Shown here piece after piece: positions 7,742 to 16,784 of a DNA stretch of 64,000 nucleotides (positions are counted from its first letter, which is position 1; each line of letters opens with the position of its first letter). Under the pieces are notes generated by a model. The model worked only from the letters and a program-made list of their open reading frames with translations. It was not told the DNA's origin and did no database searches. The stretch covers positions 1 to 64,000 of the forward strand of contig JAFWZR010000019.1 in assembly GCA_017522225.1 (NCBI GenBank), read 5' to 3'. The stretch comes from Clostridia bacterium (GTDB lineage: Bacteria; Bacillota; Clostridia; Oscillospirales; Acutalibacteraceae). The translations under genes and the position numbers were made by a program.

Positions 7742-8713
7742 TCACAATAAATCAGCTTTCGGCTTGATATCTTTTAAACCGTGGTTGTAGATTTTTCTGT
7801 TTTCGAGTGCCCACTGACGGGGTGTGAATTCACCTGATTCCACCTCGGATACAGCCTGAGAAATCTCATAAATTCTTGCATCCAGAAGGTCGAGCTGAGA
7901 AAGAATCTCAGCCTCAAGGAACATCGGTCTTACAGCTGCCCCGAACTCGGGCTCACCATGGTGAGAAAGCACCATATGCTCAACAAGCATCAACAGCTCC
8001 TTGTCGATGCCAAGCTCTTCACCTGTTTTTTCAATGTTCATAGCACCCTTTACAAGGTGACCGATAAGCGTACCCTCTACCGTGTATGACGAAACAACAC
8101 CTGTTTCGCTCACTTCAAATTCCTGAATCTTAGCTACGTCGTGCAGGATAACACCTGTAAAAAGAAGCTCTTTTTCAAGACTCGGATAAATATCGCAGAC
8201 AGCCTGTGCAAGCTTAAGAATTGAAAGTGTGTGATAAAGCAGACCGCCGCGGATAGCGTGGTGAAGCTTGAATGCTGCAGGCCAATAGAGAAGCTTGTCT
8301 TTATTGCTTTCAAGAATTGTAAGGGTAAGTTTTTTAAGCTGTGCATTTTCAAAACGGGTTACCGTGTCAAAAAGATAGTTGTACATATCTTCTCCGCTGT
8401 AATCTGCACTCGGAACAAAATCTTCCATACGCACACCGTCAGACTCCATTGCAGGACGCACACGCTCAACGCGTAACTGCAATGCATCATTGAACATGGA
8501 AACAGTACCGCGGACCTTGATAAGTGAATTTACTTTGATTCCGCAGTGAATTTCTTCCTTGTAGTCCCAGAGTTTTGCACCGATTTCACCTGAGCTGTCC
8601 GTCAGAATAAGATCGAGGAAGGGGACACCCTTTGCAGTCTTTTTAACCTCAAGACTTTTAACAAGGCAGAATCCTTCAACTGCACCGTTTTTATTGATTT
8701 CTGTAAAATTCAA
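7742..8713 (-). CDS. yhaM: YhaM-type 3'-5' exoribonuclease (OB-fold plus HD domain)
   Basis: YhaM is a metal-dependent 3'-5' exonuclease acting on RNA and single-stranded DNA. In this 323-residue form an N-terminal OB-fold (about 10-90: EGFCLVKS, GVPFLDLILTD, GEIGAKLWD) precedes an HD phosphohydrolase domain with LLYHT, LHDVAK, LIGH, LSHHG and LLDARI. I choose TTG at 8713: it follows GAGG by a normal spacing and matches where the family starts. The open frame extends 19 codons further to 8770, but that segment reads through a TATAAT-like promoter element and has no ribosome binding site. It is followed by prmA. Confidence 0.85.
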   Translation of the reverse strand: MNFTEINKNGAVEGFCLVKSLEVKKTAKGVPFLDLILTDSSGEIGAKLWDYKEEIHCGIKVNSLIKVRGTVSMFNDALQLRVERVRPAMESDGVRMEDFVPSADYSGEDMYNYLFDTVTRFENAQLKKLTLTILESNKDKLLYWPAAFKLHHAIRGGLLYHTLSILKLAQAVCDIYPSLEKELLFTGVILHDVAKIQEFEVSETGVVSSYTVEGTLIGHLVKGAMNIEKTGEELGIDKELLMLVEHMVLSHHGEPEFGAAVRPMFLEAEILSQLDLLDARIYEISQAVSEVESGEFTPRQWALENRKIYNHGLKDIKPKADLL

Positions 8714-8848
8714 ACCGAATCCCTCACAATCTATGAGAATATTAAATATTATATCATACATATACTGCAAATAAAAGAGATTTTTCTTGCAAAAACAGGT
8801 GCTGTATGATAAAATTTTTTTAGAGTTTAAATTGGAGATGTTTCAGAT

Positions 8849-9439
8849 ATGGCAAAAAAGAAGAATCATTTTTTTGCAATGCTTTCAAGAATGAAATATA
8901 TCAACCGTTGGGCGCTTATGCGTAACACCCATACGGAAAATATCAGTGAGCATTCGCTTGAGGTTGCTACTGTTGCACACGCACTGGCTGTTATTCACAA
9001 CACACGCTTCGGCGGTAATGTCAACGCTGACAGGGCAGCAGTTCTCGGTGTTTTTCACGATGCTCCCGAGATTATAACAGGTGATATGCCTACTCCTGTC
9101 AAGTATTACAGTCAGCAGATAAAAGAGGCATACGACCAGGTTGAGGATGATGCTTGTCAGGCTCTTCTTAAAATGCTTCCCGAGGACCTTCGGACAGAGT
9201 ATGCTCCGTATTTTATCAAGCAGGATGCGGACCGTCAGCTCTGGAAATTTGTTAAGGCTGCGGATAAAATCTGCGCTTATACAAAATGTCTCGAAGAGGC
9301 GAAGGCGGGCAACCGTGACTTTGACAAGGCAGCAAAAACGAACCTTAAGAATCTTGAAGAAATTGATATGCCCGAGGTCAAGGCTTTTATGGAAGATTTC
9401 CTTGCGAGCTACAACCTGACTCTTGATGAAATGAACTGA
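8849..9439 (+). CDS. yfbR: HD-domain 5'-deoxynucleotidase, YfbR-like
   Basis: E. coli YfbR hydrolyses deoxyribonucleoside 5'-monophosphates in a cobalt-dependent way. This 196-residue protein keeps all the active-site positions, shifted by two residues from E. coli: R20-W21, H35, H70-D71, E74, D79 and D139. The motif EHSLEVATVAHAL is typical. It probably takes part in nucleotide salvage or removal of aberrant dNMPs. It is transcribed away from yhaM, and an independent promoter precedes the next gene, glnA. Confidence 0.85.
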   Translation: MAKKKNHFFAMLSRMKYINRWALMRNTHTENISEHSLEVATVAHALAVIHNTRFGGNVNADRAAVLGVFHDAPEIITGDMPTPVKYYSQQIKEAYDQVEDDACQALLKMLPEDLRTEYAPYFIKQDADRQLWKFVKAADKICAYTKCLEEAKAGNRDFDKAAKTNLKNLEEIDMPEVKAFMEDFLASYNLTLDEMN

Positions 9440-9455
9440 TTATATAAAGAATTGG

Positions 9456-9483
9456 TTGACTTTTGAGCAAAATGCTATATAAT
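9456..9483 (+). promoter_or_regulatory. Promoter of glnA
   Basis: TTGACT (9456-9461), 16-bp spacer, TATAAT (9478-9483), with a leader of about 28 bases before the glnA start. No inverted repeat resembling a GlnR or TnrA site was seen. Confidence 0.75.
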
Positions 9484-9517
9484 CTATTTATAAATTTAGC
9501 AAATGTGAGGTAATGAA

Positions 9518-10855
9518 ATGAGTAAGTACACAAAGGAAGATATTCTCCGACTTGCAAAAGAACAGAACGTCCGTTTTGTAAGACTTCAGTTTACAGACAT
9601 TCTCGGCTGTATGAAGAACGTTGCTATTACCATCAACCAACTTGAAAAAGCACTTAACAACGAATGTATGGCAGACGGTTCATCAATCGAGGGCTTTGTC
9701 CGTGTTGAAGAGTCGGATATGTACCTTTATCCCGATTACGACTCCTTTGTTGTGCTTCCCTGGGATCACGAAAGATACGGCTCAACAGCAAGACTTATCT
9801 GTGACGTTTACAATGCCGACAGAACACCCTTCATTGGTGACCCGAGAAATGTTCTCAAGCGTGCAATTGAAAAAGCAGACAAGATGGGCTATAAGTTCAA
9901 TGTAGGTCCCGAACTCGAATTTTTCCTCTTCCATACAGATGACGAGGGCAGACCCACAACCAAGACACACGATAAGGCAGGCTACTTTGACCTTGACAAT
10001 GTTGACCTCGGCGGTAACTGCCGCAGAGATATGTGTATCGCACTTGAGGAAATGGGCTTTGAGATTGAAGCATCTCACCACGAGTGTGCAGAGGGTCAGC
10101 ACGAAATCGACTTCAAATACGGCGATGTTCTCGATATTGCCGATAAGGTTATGACATTCAAGTATGTTGTCAAAAAGTATGCACAGATGCACGGCCTTTA
10201 TGCTACTTTCCTTCCGAAGCCGATTTACGGTATCGCAGGCTCAGGTATGCATACAAATATGTCACTCTTTGATAAAGAGGGTAACAATGTTTTCTACGAT
10301 CCCGACGGAGAGTTCGGACTTTCAAAAATTGCGCTTCAGTTTATCGCAGGTATTATGAAGCACATCAAGGCAACAACAGCTATCAACAATCCGCTTGTAA
10401 ACTCATATAAGCGTCTTGTTCCGGGTTATGAAGCACCTGTTTATATTGCTTGGTCAGCTTCAAACCGTTCTGCACTTGTCCGCGTACCGAAGGCAAGAGG
10501 CAAGGGAACAAGAGTTGAGCTTCGTAGTGCAGACCCCGCTTGCAACCCGTATCTTGAAATGGCACTTTGTCTTCTTGCAGGTCTTGACGGTATCGAAAAG
10601 GGCTATATGCCTCCGAAGTCAACCGTTAAGAATATCTTTGATATGACACCCGAAGAGAGAGAAGCAGACGGCATCACATCACTTCCCGGCTCACTTGAGG
10701 AAGCAGTTGATGAGTTTGAGAAGAGCGACTTCATCAAGGAAGCTCTCGGCGAACACGTTTATACAAAGTTCATCGAAGCAAAGCGCAAGGAGTGGGAAGG
10801 CTATCGCACATCAATTTCTCAGTGGGAAATCGACAACTACCTTGCTAAATATTAA
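9518..10855 (+). CDS. glnA: Glutamine synthetase, type I
   Basis: GlnA joins ammonia to glutamate with ATP, the main ammonia-assimilation step. At 445 residues it is a GSI-alpha size. Visible motifs are [17 protein letters not shown] (metal ligands), [20 protein letters not shown] (ammonia and glutamate site), [17 protein letters not shown] (the latch signature) and [18 protein letters not shown]. As in GSI-alpha enzymes, the ~25-residue insertion and adenylylation tyrosine of the beta type are absent, so regulation is probably by feedback inhibition and not covalent. Start ATG follows GTGAGG. It has its own promoter and terminator and no glnR next to it. Confidence 0.96.
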   Translation: MSKYTKEDILRLAKEQNVRFVRLQFTDILGCMKNVAITINQLEKALNNECMADGSSIEGFVRVEESDMYLYPDYDSFVVLPWDHERYGSTARLICDVYNADRTPFIGDPRNVLKRAIEKADKMGYKFNVGPELEFFLFHTDDEGRPTTKTHDKAGYFDLDNVDLGGNCRRDMCIALEEMGFEIEASHHECAEGQHEIDFKYGDVLDIADKVMTFKYVVKKYAQMHGLYATFLPKPIYGIAGSGMHTNMSLFDKEGNNVFYDPDGEFGLSKIALQFIAGIMKHIKATTAINNPLVNSYKRLVPGYEAPVYIAWSASNRSALVRVPKARGKGTRVELRSADPACNPYLEMALCLLAGLDGIEKGYMPPKSTVKNIFDMTPEEREADGITSLPGSLEEAVDEFEKSDFIKEALGEHVYTKFIEAKRKEWEGYRTSISQWEIDNYLAKY

Positions 10856-10860
10856 GAGAC

Positions 10861-10894
10861 AAAAAAACCTCCCGATTGCTCGGGAGGTTTTTTG
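10861..10894. terminator. Bidirectional terminator between glnA and the M28 peptidase
   Basis: Stem CCTCCCGA/TCGGGAGG with loop TTGC, flanked by seven A and followed by TTTTTTG. Confidence 0.9.
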
Positions 10895-10900
10895 TTAGCC

Positions 10901-12157
10901 TTATTTACACTTCGTAAGCTTATAGCCGTTTTTCTTGTGATGTTCGTGAATCTGCTCTGTTACGTCGATGATGATGTCAACGCTCTTTTCAAGAGTGTTC
11001 ATATCAAGTCCGTCGCAGGTATCACGGTAGGTATGGTAATAGTCAGTAACATCAGGCTTCTGTGCGGCAAAGGTGATTGTCTTGTAGCCTGCACGGCAGA
11101 TAGGTGTACTGTCGCAGCCGCCTACGGGGTTAACGATGATGTTCGGCTTAACACCTGCATTTTCAAATGCCTTGACAAGCATATTCTTCATATCGTCGTC
11201 AAACTTTGACATAAGCCAGGAGTCACCCTTGACTGCATTGAAATGCTCATAGTCGCGAAGACTGTCAATGTTGAAGAAGTACGGGTTGATAAGCAGATCC
11301 TTATCGCCTGCGTGAGCCTTCATAAATGCCTCTGAGCCCTTGAGACCTGCCTCTTCACTACCGAGTGAAGCAATGATAACACGGCAGTTATCGGGAAGCT
11401 TGTCGGGATTCTCCTTGAAATACTTACCCATAAAGATGGAAGCACCTACGCCTGTAAGGTTATCCATAGCGCCGGGTGATGCCTTCTTCTTGTCGTGTGA
11501 AAGATAGATGCAGAGTGAATAAAGTCCGTATACGAAAAGAAGGGGAGTAATAAGAAGGAAAAGATAAAGCGGTGTAGCCATATCTTCAGGTCTGATAACG
11601 CTCGGCATACCGAGGATAAGACGAAGGAGTGAGCCGATAATAATCGAAACAACACCAACAACACCGAGCACTGTACGGAGAATCATCGTCTTCGGATTCT
11701 TAGCTGCCATCTGCCACAGCCAGCTGCTGTCTGCGTGACCGCTGAAAACGATTGTGTGGTCGATTTCGCCCTTACCGTCCATTACGGAGTAAACGTTACA
11801 GCTTTCCTCCTGCTTGAAGAACTTGTCAAACCAGCCCTTGTATGTGAAAACCTGAACAACTGCAAAAAGCAATGTGCACAAAGAAACAATGAATGCGGGA
11901 ATGGGATGAATGTAATAAAGAACAAGTGCAACAAATCCTGCATAGCCAAGGTAGGGGATAGCACCGATACTTGCTCTGGGTGCAAGCTTGAACTTTTCGA
12001 CGGTCGGCTTAACTCCCGTAGCCTCTTCCATTATTTTGGCAATGTCAGCCTGAGCTGCTTTTTCCTCTGCACTGCCGGGAAGACGAGGACCGTGCTTGTC
12101 GATAATAGTTTTGCAAAAATCAAAAATCATTTTTGCACCAATTTTTGCGGTTGTCAT
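10901..12157 (-). CDS. Membrane-embedded M28-family zinc metallopeptidase
   Basis: A 418-residue protein with the M28 aminopeptidase fold interrupted by membrane segments. Metal ligands are recognisable: SGHADSSW (H141), GAMDNLTGVG (D232), SLGSEEAG (catalytic E268-E269), the following NIDS aspartate (D298), and a late YYHTYRDT histidine. Four hydrophobic helices are predicted: two at about 66-105 and two between 160 and 220, so the catalytic parts are split around them. It probably acts as an aminopeptidase at the membrane; substrate unknown. Start ATG follows GAGGGA. It is monocistronic. Confidence 0.75.
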   Translation of the reverse strand: MTTAKIGAKMIFDFCKTIIDKHGPRLPGSAEEKAAQADIAKIMEEATGVKPTVEKFKLAPRASIGAIPYLGYAGFVALVLYYIHPIPAFIVSLCTLLFAVVQVFTYKGWFDKFFKQEESCNVYSVMDGKGEIDHTIVFSGHADSSWLWQMAAKNPKTMILRTVLGVVGVVSIIIGSLLRLILGMPSVIRPEDMATPLYLFLLITPLLFVYGLYSLCIYLSHDKKKASPGAMDNLTGVGASIFMGKYFKENPDKLPDNCRVIIASLGSEEAGLKGSEAFMKAHAGDKDLLINPYFFNIDSLRDYEHFNAVKGDSWLMSKFDDDMKNMLVKAFENAGVKPNIIVNPVGGCDSTPICRAGYKTITFAAQKPDVTDYYHTYRDTCDGLDMNTLEKSVDIIIDVTEQIHEHHKKNGYKLTKCK

Positions 12158-12218
12158 AAAATCCCTCCGAAAATCTTTTTGGATAATAAAAATATATCAC
12201 AATAAATATTTGCAGTCA

Positions 12219-12248
12219 AGAAAAAACAGACGACCGAAGCCGTCTGTT
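12219..12248 (-). terminator. Terminator of the threonine-rich lipoprotein gene
   Basis: Minus-strand stem AACAGACG/CGTCTGTT followed by TTTTCTTG, lying just after the stop codon at 12255. Confidence 0.75.
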
Positions 12249-12254
12249 TAAAGA

Positions 12255-12800
12255 TTATTTTGAAATAACTTCATAGAGTGTTTCATAGCTGATAAGCGAG
12301 AACTTACCATCCTTCTTAGGTGTTGCCTGATAGTCGGAAAGTGAAAGCTCGTGCGAATCCTCACCCTTTATGATTTTTCTTGCAATGTAATCAATTTCTG
12401 CAAGATTTTCTTCATAAATCAGCTTCTGCGTATCGCTTAGAGTGTTGAGGAAGTTTTCGTAATCGTGCTTTACTTCATTGATGTCAAAACCACTGTGCTC
12501 GGTGAAGTTGACAAGTCTGTTTGCAATGTTTGCTGCCTTTACGGAAGAACCTGCAGTGCCCATCGGGAAATCCTTGATAAGGTTGAGTATTGTATCAAGG
12601 CTGTCTGTTTCAACCTTCTTCTCAGTAGTTGTTGTGGTTGTTGAAGTAGTTTCACCAGGAGCTTGTGTTGTGGTAGTAGTTGCAGTGGTTGTGGTAGTGG
12701 TGGTTGTCGACTCGCCGCCGAAGGTAATTTCACACGCACACAGAGTTGATATGATTAAAATAAAAACGCAAACCGATGCAATAATTCTGCTTTTTTTCAT
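12255..12800 (-). CDS. Predicted lipoprotein with threonine-rich linker
   Basis: 181 residues. The start is a lipoprotein signal peptide, with a hydrophobic core and lipobox STLCAC (acylated cysteine near residue 23). A low-complexity threonine linker follows (about 32-60), then a soluble C-terminal domain of about 115 residues beginning VETDSLDTILNLIKDFP. I do not recognise that domain. The linker probably holds it away from the membrane through the cell wall, as in other Ruminococcaceae lipoproteins. It has its own promoter (12829-12856) and terminator. Confidence 0.7.
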   Translation of the reverse strand: MKKSRIIASVCVFILIISTLCACEITFGGESTTTTTTTTATTTTTQAPGETTSTTTTTTEKKVETDSLDTILNLIKDFPMGTAGSSVKAANIANRLVNFTEHSGFDINEVKHDYENFLNTLSDTQKLIYEENLAEIDYIARKIIKGEDSHELSLSDYQATPKKDGKFSLISYETLYEVISK

Positions 12801-12828
12801 AATATGCGCTCCTTTCCTTGTTTACTAT

Positions 12829-12856
12829 ATTATATCAGCATTCTGCTTTTTTGCAA
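12829..12856 (-). promoter_or_regulatory. Promoter of the lipoprotein gene
   Basis: Minus strand TTGCAA (12856-12851), 16-bp spacer, TATAAT (12834-12829), then AAGGAG before the start codon. Confidence 0.65.
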
Positions 12857-12868
12857 GTCAAATATAAT

Positions 12869-12897
12869 TTGCTTTTTTTCTTATTTTCAAGTATAAT
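12869..12897 (+). promoter_or_regulatory. Promoter of the glycosyltransferase gene
   Basis: TTGCTT (12869-12874), 17-bp spacer, TATAAT (12892-12897). The GTG start chosen at 12920 lies 22 bases beyond, which excludes the longer frame beginning at 12818. Confidence 0.6.
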
Positions 12898-12919
12898 ATT
12901 TTCAAGTGAGGTGCTGAAA

Positions 12920-13933
12920 GTGAAGATCAGTTTCATTGTTCCTGTTTACAATGTTGAAAAATATCTTGATGAATGTGTGCAATCGATACTCAATCAGAGC
13001 TTTGACGATTACGAGATTATTCTTGTAAATGACGGTTCACCCGACAATTGCCCCGCAATGTGTGTCGGCTATGAGGTGCGTTATCCTAAGAAGATACGTG
13101 TTGTGCATAAGAAAAACGAGGGTCCATCAAAAGCGAGAAACTATGGTATGGATATCGCTAAAGGTGAGTATCTTTTCTTTATGGACGGTGACGATTTCCT
13201 TTGTGAAGACAGGCTTGCGGAGTTGTATGAAAAAGCAGTCAGCTACAATGCAGATATCGTACACACCGGATATTTTTCTTTCGATGAAGCAAGCGGAAAA
13301 ATGATAAGGTGTAAACCTGCCTTTGAAACAGAAAAACTTTATTTTCATCAGGATATGGAAAAAGAATTGTGCTATACCTCAAGCAAGAGTTTGATTACAT
13401 TTATGTGGAGAAATTTATATAAAAAAGAGTTTTTATATAAGAATCATATCCGACTTGATGAAAATTTGCGGCGAGTTGAAGATCCTCCATTTAATATGGA
13501 AGCGTTTTCCAAGGCGGAACGCTTTGTTGCGGTGGATATTCCTGTTTTGTGCTATCGCATACGCGACAACAGTCTTCAGCGGCAGGAATATGTTCCTGAT
13601 TATGATAAGTGGTTATATATGCAGTGGGGGCTTAAATTAAAGCATTATTCAGAAAACTGTACGCAGTCTCCCATATTTTACGAGGACATCGGAGAATACA
13701 CAATCAAAGCAATATTCCCTATGCTGCTTGGTAACGTGTATAAAAATAAGCGCAAGGAAAGCTTTGAGGTGCTCAAACGCCTGGGTGAATCCGATATGAT
13801 GCGACGTTCATTCAGGGATTATGATATTCAGAAGTTCAAATCAAAGTCTCTTGACTGGCGAATGACGTGGTTTGTGAAAAACAAAATGTACCTTCCCGCA
13901 CATCTGATGTGTAAATATATACTTTATAAATGA
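12920..13933 (+). CDS. Family 2 glycosyltransferase
   Basis: 337 residues with a GT-A fold start: KISFIVPVYNVEKYLDECVQSIL, then LVNDGSPDN (nucleotide-sugar binding), KNEGPSKARNYG and FMDGDDF (the metal-binding D-x-D). These are hallmarks of GT2 enzymes that add sugars to surface polysaccharides or proteins. There is no transmembrane helix, so it would act at the inner face of the membrane. I start at GTG 12920 after GTGAGG and downstream of a consensus promoter. It stands alone with its own terminator and not in a polysaccharide cluster, so donor and acceptor cannot be inferred. Confidence 0.85.
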   Translation: MKISFIVPVYNVEKYLDECVQSILNQSFDDYEIILVNDGSPDNCPAMCVGYEVRYPKKIRVVHKKNEGPSKARNYGMDIAKGEYLFFMDGDDFLCEDRLAELYEKAVSYNADIVHTGYFSFDEASGKMIRCKPAFETEKLYFHQDMEKELCYTSSKSLITFMWRNLYKKEFLYKNHIRLDENLRRVEDPPFNMEAFSKAERFVAVDIPVLCYRIRDNSLQRQEYVPDYDKWLYMQWGLKLKHYSENCTQSPIFYEDIGEYTIKAIFPMLLGNVYKNKRKESFEVLKRLGESDMMRRSFRDYDIQKFKSKSLDWRMTWFVKNKMYLPAHLMCKYILYK

Positions 13934-13937
13934 TTTA

Positions 13938-13972
13938 AACACCGAAGGAAACTTCGGTGTTTTATTTTTTAC
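13938..13972 (+). terminator. Terminator of the glycosyltransferase gene
   Basis: Perfect 10-bp stem AACACCGAAG/CTTCGGTGTT with loop GAAA followed by TTATTTTTT. Confidence 0.9.
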
Positions 13973-14033
13973 CCACCCATTTGTGACAAAAATTTCCGTT
14001 TGTTTTTGCAATAATATACTCGAGGTGGTTAAG

Positions 14034-14909
14034 GTGACGGTGTATGCGGATGTTCTGCTTGTAATTAATCTGTTTGTAAATTATGCGCTGCTTTTATGCT
14101 CGTCAATGATAATGAAAAATACGGCATCGCGTCTGCGGATACTGTTGGGTGCATCAATCGGAGCTTTTTACGGACTGGTTATTTTTCTTCCCGAGATTCC
14201 TAAAACAATTGAACTTGCTTTGCGCCTTGCTGTAACAGGTCTGATTGTTGTCAGTACTTTCGGATTTAAAAACATCAGATATTTTCTCCGTTGCTTTTTT
14301 ACTTTTTTTGCAGTCAGCTTTGCCTTTGGAGGGATTATGCTTGTGCTTTGGGTGACGGTTGCGCCTGTGGGAATGGTTTATAATAACGGTGCTGTTTATT
14401 TCGATATTGATCTTGCAGTGCTTGCAGTTTCTACGGTCTTCAGCTTCGCAGCGGTCAGCCTGATTTCTCACTTTACTTCACGCCGTGCACCGAAGGAAAG
14501 TCTTGCACTTGTAGAAATTGCCTACCGCAACAAAACCGTAAAAGCAACCGCCTTGATAGATACGGGCAATTCACTTTGCGAAGCCTTTAGCGGATACCCC
14601 GTGGTTCTGGGGGAATACGGAGCTTTTCAAAAAGTTCTGCCGCCGCCCATTACGGACTTCCTTGACGGAAAGGAAATTGAACCATCCGCGGATTTCAGGG
14701 TAGTTACACACAAAACGGTTTCGGGTACGGGTATCCTGCCTGTTTTCAGACCCGATTACATAGAAGTAAAAACGGCTTCGCGTACCGTCAGGACGGATAA
14801 AGTATACCTGGCCATAACCAAAAATAATCTTGCACGGGGAGAGTTTTCTGTCATACTCAATCCCGAGCTGCTCAGTGAGGAGAAAAACTATGCTAAAGCT
14901 ATTCAGTAA
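14034..14909 (+). CDS. spoIIGA: Sigma-E processing peptidase SpoIIGA
   Basis: SpoIIGA is the membrane-bound aspartic protease that removes the pro-sequence of sigma-E in the mother cell after engulfment signalling. In this 291-residue protein the first half holds about five transmembrane helices (from [18 protein letters not shown] on), and the second half is a cytoplasmic protease domain with ALIDTGNSL, the D-T-G active-site motif. I start at GTG 14034 after GAGGTGG; the frame continues upstream to 13983 but without a ribosome binding site. The gene overlaps sigE by 20 bases, the usual translational coupling of protease and substrate. Confidence 0.9.
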   Translation: MTVYADVLLVINLFVNYALLLCSSMIMKNTASRLRILLGASIGAFYGLVIFLPEIPKTIELALRLAVTGLIVVSTFGFKNIRYFLRCFFTFFAVSFAFGGIMLVLWVTVAPVGMVYNNGAVYFDIDLAVLAVSTVFSFAAVSLISHFTSRRAPKESLALVEIAYRNKTVKATALIDTGNSLCEAFSGYPVVLGEYGAFQKVLPPPITDFLDGKEIEPSADFRVVTHKTVSGTGILPVFRPDYIEVKTASRTVRTDKVYLAITKNNLARGEFSVILNPELLSEEKNYAKAIQ

Positions 14910-15600
14910 AATCAAAGAGCTTCTGCTGAAAATCAGAAACTCTCAGACGAATACGGTTTATTATGTCAACGGACCCGAAACACTTCCGCCGCCGCTGAGT
15001 AAGGAAGAGGAAAACGAACTTATGGAAATGCTCGGCACAGGCGATGAATCCGTGCGGGAAAAACTGATAGTTCACAATCTTCGGCTTGTTGTATACATAG
15101 CTAAAAAATTTGAAAATTCGGGTGTCGGCATTGAGGATCTCGTATCAATCGGAACAATCGGACTCATCAAGGCGGTCAACACCTTCAAAACAGATAAAAA
15201 CATCAAGCTTGCAACCTATGCCTCAAGGTGCATCGAGAATGAAATATTGATGTATCTCCGTAAGTCCAGTCAGCTCAGGAATGAGGTTTCCATTGATGAG
15301 CCTTTGAATGTTGACTGGGACGGCAATGAGCTTCTCTTATCGGACATTCTCGGCAGTGAGCCGGATACGGTAAACCGCAATATCGAGTTTGAGGATGAGA
15401 AGAATCTGTTGATAAAAACTATAAATTCCATGGGCGAGCGTGAGCGTATGATTATGTCTATGCGTTTTGGTCTTGACGGCGAAAAAGAGCACACTCAAAA
15501 GGAGGTTGCTGACCTTTTGGGCATATCGCAAAGTTATATTTCCCGTCTGGAAAAAAGGATAATAGAAAGGCTCCGAAAAGAGATAGAAAAAGTGTCCTGA
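14890..15600 (+). CDS. sigE: RNA polymerase sporulation sigma factor sigma-E (pro-form)
   Basis: Sigma-E directs early mother-cell transcription in sporulation. This 236-residue protein keeps the family's pro-sequence: about 25 amphipathic residues ([17 protein letters not shown]) before [14 protein letters not shown], where processing is expected close to the YY pair. Region 2 includes [37 protein letters not shown] and [15 protein letters not shown]; region 4 has the helix-turn-helix [26 protein letters not shown] 14890 follows GTGAGGAG and lies inside the end of spoIIGA. The sigG gene that follows sigE in Bacillus is not here; the next gene is an exonuclease. Confidence 0.95.
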   Translation: MLKLFSKIKELLLKIRNSQTNTVYYVNGPETLPPPLSKEEENELMEMLGTGDESVREKLIVHNLRLVVYIAKKFENSGVGIEDLVSIGTIGLIKAVNTFKTDKNIKLATYASRCIENEILMYLRKSSQLRNEVSIDEPLNVDWDGNELLLSDILGSEPDTVNRNIEFEDEKNLLIKTINSMGERERMIMSMRFGLDGEKEHTQKEVADLLGISQSYISRLEKRIIERLRKEIEKVS

Positions 15601-15675
15601 AAACAAAAATATTGTTGAAATCCTGAACCTTATAATGTATACTAGTTGTAACCTTTATTGAGGAAAGGAGAAACG

Positions 15676-16542
15676 ATGCACTACATTATAATGGACCTCG
15701 AGTGGAATAACACCTATGCCAGACGCATCAAAGGCTTCATAAACGAAGTTATTGAAGTCGGTGCAGTTATGCTTGACGATGATCTTAATTATGTTGATGA
15801 GTTTTCGCGCATTGTCCGTGCTCAGATCGGCAAAAAGCTTCGCGGCAAAGTCAAGCAGCTCACACACATCACTAATGACGAAGTTCGTCACGGTGATCCG
15901 TTCACTAAGGTTATGAGTGAATTTAAGGCGTGGATCGGCGACGAGGAGAATGTTATTCTCACCTGGGGAGACGGGGACATCAGAGTGCTTATTGAAAATT
16001 ACCGTTACCTTAACGGGTTACAGGTTTTACCGTTTCTCACAAATTATATGGATATTCAGCACTATTTCCAGCTTAAAAAGGAAATTCCGAAATCAAAACA
16101 GATCGGTCTTTTTGCTGCAGCAGAGCTTGTTGGAATTGATGCTGAGGTTTTTGCACATCACAGAGCGTTGGATGACAGCATCATGACGGCTGAATGTATG
16201 CGCAGGATTTTTGATAAAAACGACTTCTTTAATTATGTTGTTAAGTGCGACGATGCATTTTATCAGAAGCTGCAGTTCAAGCCGCATGCAATCGGTAATA
16301 TCAACCATCCGTTGGTTGATAAGTCGTTGCTTTCCTTCACCTGTGACAAATGCGGAACAAAAGGCGAACAGCTTACCGATTGGCGTTACGGTAATCAGTT
16401 CTTCCGTGCAAACTTCCATTGTCCCGTGTGTGATTACGATGTTCGTGTAGCAGTGAGATTCAAAAAGTACTTTGATCGATTGGAAACGAAGAAAAACGTT
16501 TCTATAATAAGCGGCGACAAAGTAGCAAACACAGCCGAATAA
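15676..16542 (+). CDS. DEDDh-family 3'-5' exonuclease with C-terminal zinc-knuckle segment
   Basis: 288 residues. The first ~180 form a DnaQ-like exonuclease domain: IIMDLEWN (catalytic D7 and E9), a central TWGDGDI aspartate, and HHRALDDSIMTAE supplying the histidine and last aspartate of the DEDDh set. The C-terminal part has CDKC (about 223-226) and CPVC (about 252-255), suggesting a zinc ribbon that may bind nucleic acid. It resembles KapD-type proteins found near sporulation genes, but the substrate is not evident. Start ATG 15676 follows AAAGGAG. It lies downstream of sigE by 75 bases. Confidence 0.8.
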   Translation: MHYIIMDLEWNNTYARRIKGFINEVIEVGAVMLDDDLNYVDEFSRIVRAQIGKKLRGKVKQLTHITNDEVRHGDPFTKVMSEFKAWIGDEENVILTWGDGDIRVLIENYRYLNGLQVLPFLTNYMDIQHYFQLKKEIPKSKQIGLFAAAELVGIDAEVFAHHRALDDSIMTAECMRRIFDKNDFFNYVVKCDDAFYQKLQFKPHAIGNINHPLVDKSLLSFTCDKCGTKGEQLTDWRYGNQFFRANFHCPVCDYDVRVAVRFKKYFDRLETKKNVSIISGDKVANTAE

Positions 16543-16549
16543 GCAGATA

Positions 16550-16586
16550 AGCCTTGGATATAAAATCCAAGGCTGCTTTTTTGTTT
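16550..16586 (+). terminator. Terminator of the exonuclease gene
   Basis: Perfect 10-bp stem AGCCTTGGAT/ATCCAAGGCT with loop ATAAA followed by GCTTTTTTG. Confidence 0.9.
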
Positions 16587-16622
16587 AAAAGATAGAAAAT
16601 CCTACTTTTACACTATATCTTG

Positions 16623-16651
16623 TTGACAACCGTCGGTCGGTGTTATAAAAT
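16623..16651 (+). promoter_or_regulatory. Promoter of uraA
   Basis: TTGACA (16623-16628), 17-bp spacer, TAAAAT (16646-16651). Transcription would begin near 16658 and pass through the attenuator. Confidence 0.7.
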
Positions 16652-16656
16652 TGACT

Positions 16657-16748
16657 AAGAAGGATCTTAAAGCAGTGTAATTATGCCGACAAGATTATGA
16701 CTATATCAGTATTATTGTCTTGTCAGCGTCAGTTGACAAGGCTTTTTT
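16657..16748 (+). promoter_or_regulatory. Transcription attenuator in the uraA leader
   Basis: The leader holds an intrinsic terminator (GTCTTGTCA 16717-16725 pairing with TGACAAGGC 16734-16742, then six T). An upstream segment, GACAAGA (16688-16694), can pair with TCTTGTC (16718-16724) and so take away the 5' arm of that terminator. These exclusive pairings are the layout of an attenuator or riboswitch. Uracil permease genes in Firmicutes are often controlled by PyrR binding to RNA, but I do not see the conserved PyrR-binding loop, so the ligand or protein involved is open. Confidence 0.65.
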
Positions 16749-16784
16749 CTTCGGAAAAATCAAATAATTGAAGGGATGGTCTTA

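Noticed and set aside
8748-8770. Earlier start of yhaM at 8770
   Set aside because: The extra 19 codons overlap a TATAAT-like element and have no ribosome binding site; the TTG at 8713 matches the family start.
12600-12720. Repeated GTT/GTG-rich DNA as a CRISPR or microsatellite
   Set aside because: It is the codon run for the threonine linker of the lipoprotein, without spacers.
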